Positions 62,127 to 64,000 of a DNA stretch of 64,000 nt are shown in pieces. The stretch covers positions 124,001-188,000 of the forward strand of contig NZ_WFLJ01000012.1 in the NCBI RefSeq assembly GCF_009208735.1, given 5' to 3'. The notes under the pieces were generated by a model that was not told the origin of the DNA, searched no databases, and saw nothing but the letters and a program-made list of their open reading frames with translations. The stretch comes from Janthinobacterium rivuli. GTDB lineage: Bacteria; Pseudomonadota; Gammaproteobacteria; Burkholderiales; Burkholderiaceae_D. Numbering within the stretch: the first letter of the stretch is position 1; each line of letters begins with the position of its first letter. The position numbers and the translations under genes were made by a program.

Positions 62127-62242
62127 GGTGATGTGATTGAGGTCAGCACCGCTGCCAGGATGGGCGCGCTGCGATAAGGCTTGCGATGATAACAAGAGCG
62201 GCGGCTGTCGCCCATGATTATTGATGCATAGCAGCATTTTTT

Positions 62243-63031
62243 TTACGCGGCGATGACTTTTGCCTGGTAAAACGCCGTCGGTGTGGTGCCGAAATGCTTC
62301 TTGAACATGGTCGTGAAGGCGCTCTGGCTCGTGTAGCCATTGTCCATGGCCACGTCGATGACCTTGCTGCCGCGCGCCAATTGTTCCAGCGCCCGCAGCA
62401 GCCGCGCTTGCTGGCGCCACTGGCCAAAGCGCATGCCCGTCTGCTTCTGGAACAAGCGGTGCAGGCTGCGCTCGGTGATCGCCAGTTCCTGCGCCCAGTG
62501 CGCCACCGTCTGCTGTTCGCCCGGCTGCGCCATCAGCCGCGCGCAAATGCCGCGCAGGCGCGCATCCACGGGTAAGGGCAGATACAGGGGCAGCACGGGC
62601 AGGCTGTCGAGCTCGTGCAACAGCAATTGCAGCAGATGCCAGTCGCGGCTGCCTTCCGTGAAATCGGGCGCGATGTCGACGGCCGCCACGATCAGTTGCC
62701 GCAGCAGGGGACTGATGTCGAGCACGCAGCTGTGGCGCGGCAGCAGCGGGGAGCTGGCGCAGTCGATGAACACCGTGCGCATTTTCACCGCGCCGCTCAT
62801 GCGCACCTGGTGCGCGATGCCGGGCTGCAGCCACACGCCGCGCGTGGGCGGCACCACCCAGCGCCCTCCCTGCGCCTCGATGGTCATCACGCCTTCGATA
62901 GCGTACAGCAATTGCGCATGCGTGTGGCGGTGCACGGAAATCACATGGCCATGCGCATAGTCGACGGCCAGCGCCATGGCGCGCGCCGTGACTGGCAGCA
63001 ATTCCTGAAAGGCGGCGGAGGAACAATCCAT
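62243..63031 (-). CDS. AraC-family regulator with N-terminal cupin
   Basis: The 262-residue regulator has a cupin sensor (VISVHRHTHAQLLYAIEGVMTIEAQGGRWVVPPTRGVWLQPG) and a C-terminal double helix-turn-helix (VAHWAQELAITERSLHRLFQ, KVIDVAMDNGYTSQSAFTTMFKKHFGTTPTAFYQ). It is divergent from the EamA exporter, a common pairing of this AraC subtype with the exporter it controls. Similar in layout to the AraC protein at 43321. No clear ribosome-binding site precedes the start at 63031, so the start is uncertain. Confidence 0.9.
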   Translation of the reverse strand: MDCSSAAFQELLPVTARAMALAVDYAHGHVISVHRHTHAQLLYAIEGVMTIEAQGGRWVVPPTRGVWLQPGIAHQVRMSGAVKMRTVFIDCASSPLLPRHSCVLDISPLLRQLIVAAVDIAPDFTEGSRDWHLLQLLLHELDSLPVLPLYLPLPVDARLRGICARLMAQPGEQQTVAHWAQELAITERSLHRLFQKQTGMRFGQWRQQARLLRALEQLARGSKVIDVAMDNGYTSQSAFTTMFKKHFGTTPTAFYQAKVIAA

Positions 63032-63132
63032 GAAAGAGGGTCAGTTTTGCAATAGGTAGAGACATCTTAGCGCGAGAAGGCGCGGCGCGCCTGCGGCATG
63101 ATGGTTTCCCGCAACTCTTCCTGGAGCCTCGC

Positions 63133-64000
63133 ATGCCTGTGCGCGCCTATATCTATCCCTTCCTGGCCATGCTGCTGTGGGCCGGCAACGTCGTCGTCTC
63201 GAAGCTGGCCGCGTCCAGCATCGCCCCCACGGCCATCACCTTTTACCGCCTGGTGCTGGTGCTGCTGGTGATGACGCCGTTCATCGCCCGTCCGCTGTGG
63301 CGCAACCGTGCCGCCATCCGCCGCCAGTGGTGGCAGCTGGCCGTGTGCGGCGTGATGTCGATGGCCCTGTTCCAGAGCCTGTCCTACCGCGCCGCGGAAA
63401 GCACCACGGCGACCAACATGGCCATCGTCACGGCGCTGGCGCCCCTGATGACGGCCCTGCTCAGCGTGCTGCTGCTGGGCGAGCGCCTGACGGTGGGCAT
63501 GGCGGCCGGCGGCGTGCTGTCGTTTGGCGGCTTGCTGTACCTGGTGGGGCGCGGCGACGTGCTGGCCTTGCTGCATCAAGGCGTGCATGCGGGCGACGCG
63601 CTGATGCTGCTGGCCTGCCTGAGCTTTGCCCTGTACGGCGTGCTGCTGCGTCGCTGGCGTTTGTCCATTCCCGCCTGGCAAGCCATTTATTGCCAGGCGC
63701 TGGCGGCCCTGGCGTGCATGCTGCCGCTGTTCCTGCTGCTGCCGCCCGGCAGCGCCAGGCTGGACGCCACCACCTTGCCCCTGATCGGCTATGCGGGCAT
63801 CGGTTCGTCCATCGTGCTGTCCTACCTGTGGATCGAAGGCGTGAAACTGCTGGGGCCGAACCGCTGCAGCATCTACGTCAACCTGCTGCCCTTGCTGACG
63901 GCCTTGCTGGCCATCGTCTGGCTGCATGAAAGCATGCATGTGTACCACCTGGTCGGCGGCGGCATCTCGCTGCTGGGCGTGCTGCTGGCGCAGACGGTGC
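63133..64000 (+). CDS. EamA/DMT-family exporter (3' end outside window)
   Basis: The gene runs off the window; 289 codons are present, close to the usual 290-310. Two EamA domains are seen: PFLAMLLWAGNVVVSKLAA...AESTTATNMAIVTALAPLMTALLSVLLLGERLT, then DALMLLACLSFALYGVLLRRW...YLWIEGVKLLGPNRCSIYVNLLPLLTALLAIVWLHE. Ten membrane spans are expected. The family exports amino acids and other metabolites. GGAG lies 6 bp before the ATG at 63133. It is divergent from an AraC regulator that probably controls it. Confidence 0.9.
   Translation, partial: MPVRAYIYPFLAMLLWAGNVVVSKLAASSIAPTAITFYRLVLVLLVMTPFIARPLWRNRAAIRRQWWQLAVCGVMSMALFQSLSYRAAESTTATNMAIVTALAPLMTALLSVLLLGERLTVGMAAGGVLSFGGLLYLVGRGDVLALLHQGVHAGDALMLLACLSFALYGVLLRRWRLSIPAWQAIYCQALAALACMLPLFLLLPPGSARLDATTLPLIGYAGIGSSIVLSYLWIEGVKLLGPNRCSIYVNLLPLLTALLAIVWLHESMHVYHLVGGGISLLGVLLAQTV

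Overview
The window is ordinary chromosomal DNA of a high-GC betaproteobacterium. The best guess is Oxalobacteraceae of the Janthinobacterium/Massilia type. This rests on a GTP-type PEP carboxykinase, Burkholderiales-type porin, several chemoreceptors, large TonB-dependent receptors, and two SOS boxes of the CTGT-N8-ACAG class. The genus is inferred from gene style, not from a marker gene. I see no IS element, prophage, plasmid origin or CRISPR array.

Layout. 1-2.4 kb: the tail of ahpF, a CzcE-like periplasmic protein and a two-gene ABC transporter. 2.5-3.3 kb: a tandemly duplicated tRNA-Asp/tRNA-Val unit, each copy with its own promoter and terminator. 3.3-7.8 kb: oligopeptidase B, an SOS-controlled Y-family polymerase (dinB) and rdgC. 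8-13.7 kb: a TonB-dependent receptor with a hairpin leader and an AT-rich upstream region, a half-length asparaginase, an unknown protein and a 2-hydroxyacid dehydrogenase. 13.7-16.6 kb: pckG behind a three-site operator-like array, then an unknown exported protein flanked by inverted copies of one hairpin. 16.6-20.4 kb: divergent uvrA and ssb with a LexA box. 20.5-23.6 kb: a tightly overlapping operon of a HAD-UbiA fusion, an SMR-like protein and a GT39-like membrane glycosyltransferase, probably a polyprenyl-phosphate-sugar glycosylation pathway. 23.7-30 kb: a small exported protein, an acetoin/diacetyl reductase, and an ABC permease fused to an M1 aminopeptidase with its ATPase. 30-32.9 kb: acetyltransferases, an outer-membrane barrel and a metallophosphoesterase.

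32.9-38.9 kb is a C4-dicarboxylate locus (dctD, dctB, porin, dctA). 39-45.7 kb holds a Fur-boxed siderophore receptor, nudC, folE, an AraC regulator and small unknown genes. A 90-bp structured repeat occurs twice, after the porin and at about 44.8 kb, each time directly behind a stop codon. 46-57.4 kb has two chemoreceptors, a lipoprotein, a GST, and an hbpS-hiuH operon divergent from an HprRS/CusRS-like two-component system with a matching operator, then a large SF1 helicase. 57.6-64 kb is a run of regulators and transporters (LysR, serine hydrolase + MFS, DinB-fold protein, MarC, AraC, EamA).

The most interesting items are the HAD-UbiA/SMR/GT39 operon, the structured repeat with copy-specific complementary arms, and the hbpS-hiuH/two-component block. 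Gene functions are inferred from recognised motifs and family resemblance. No database search was run.
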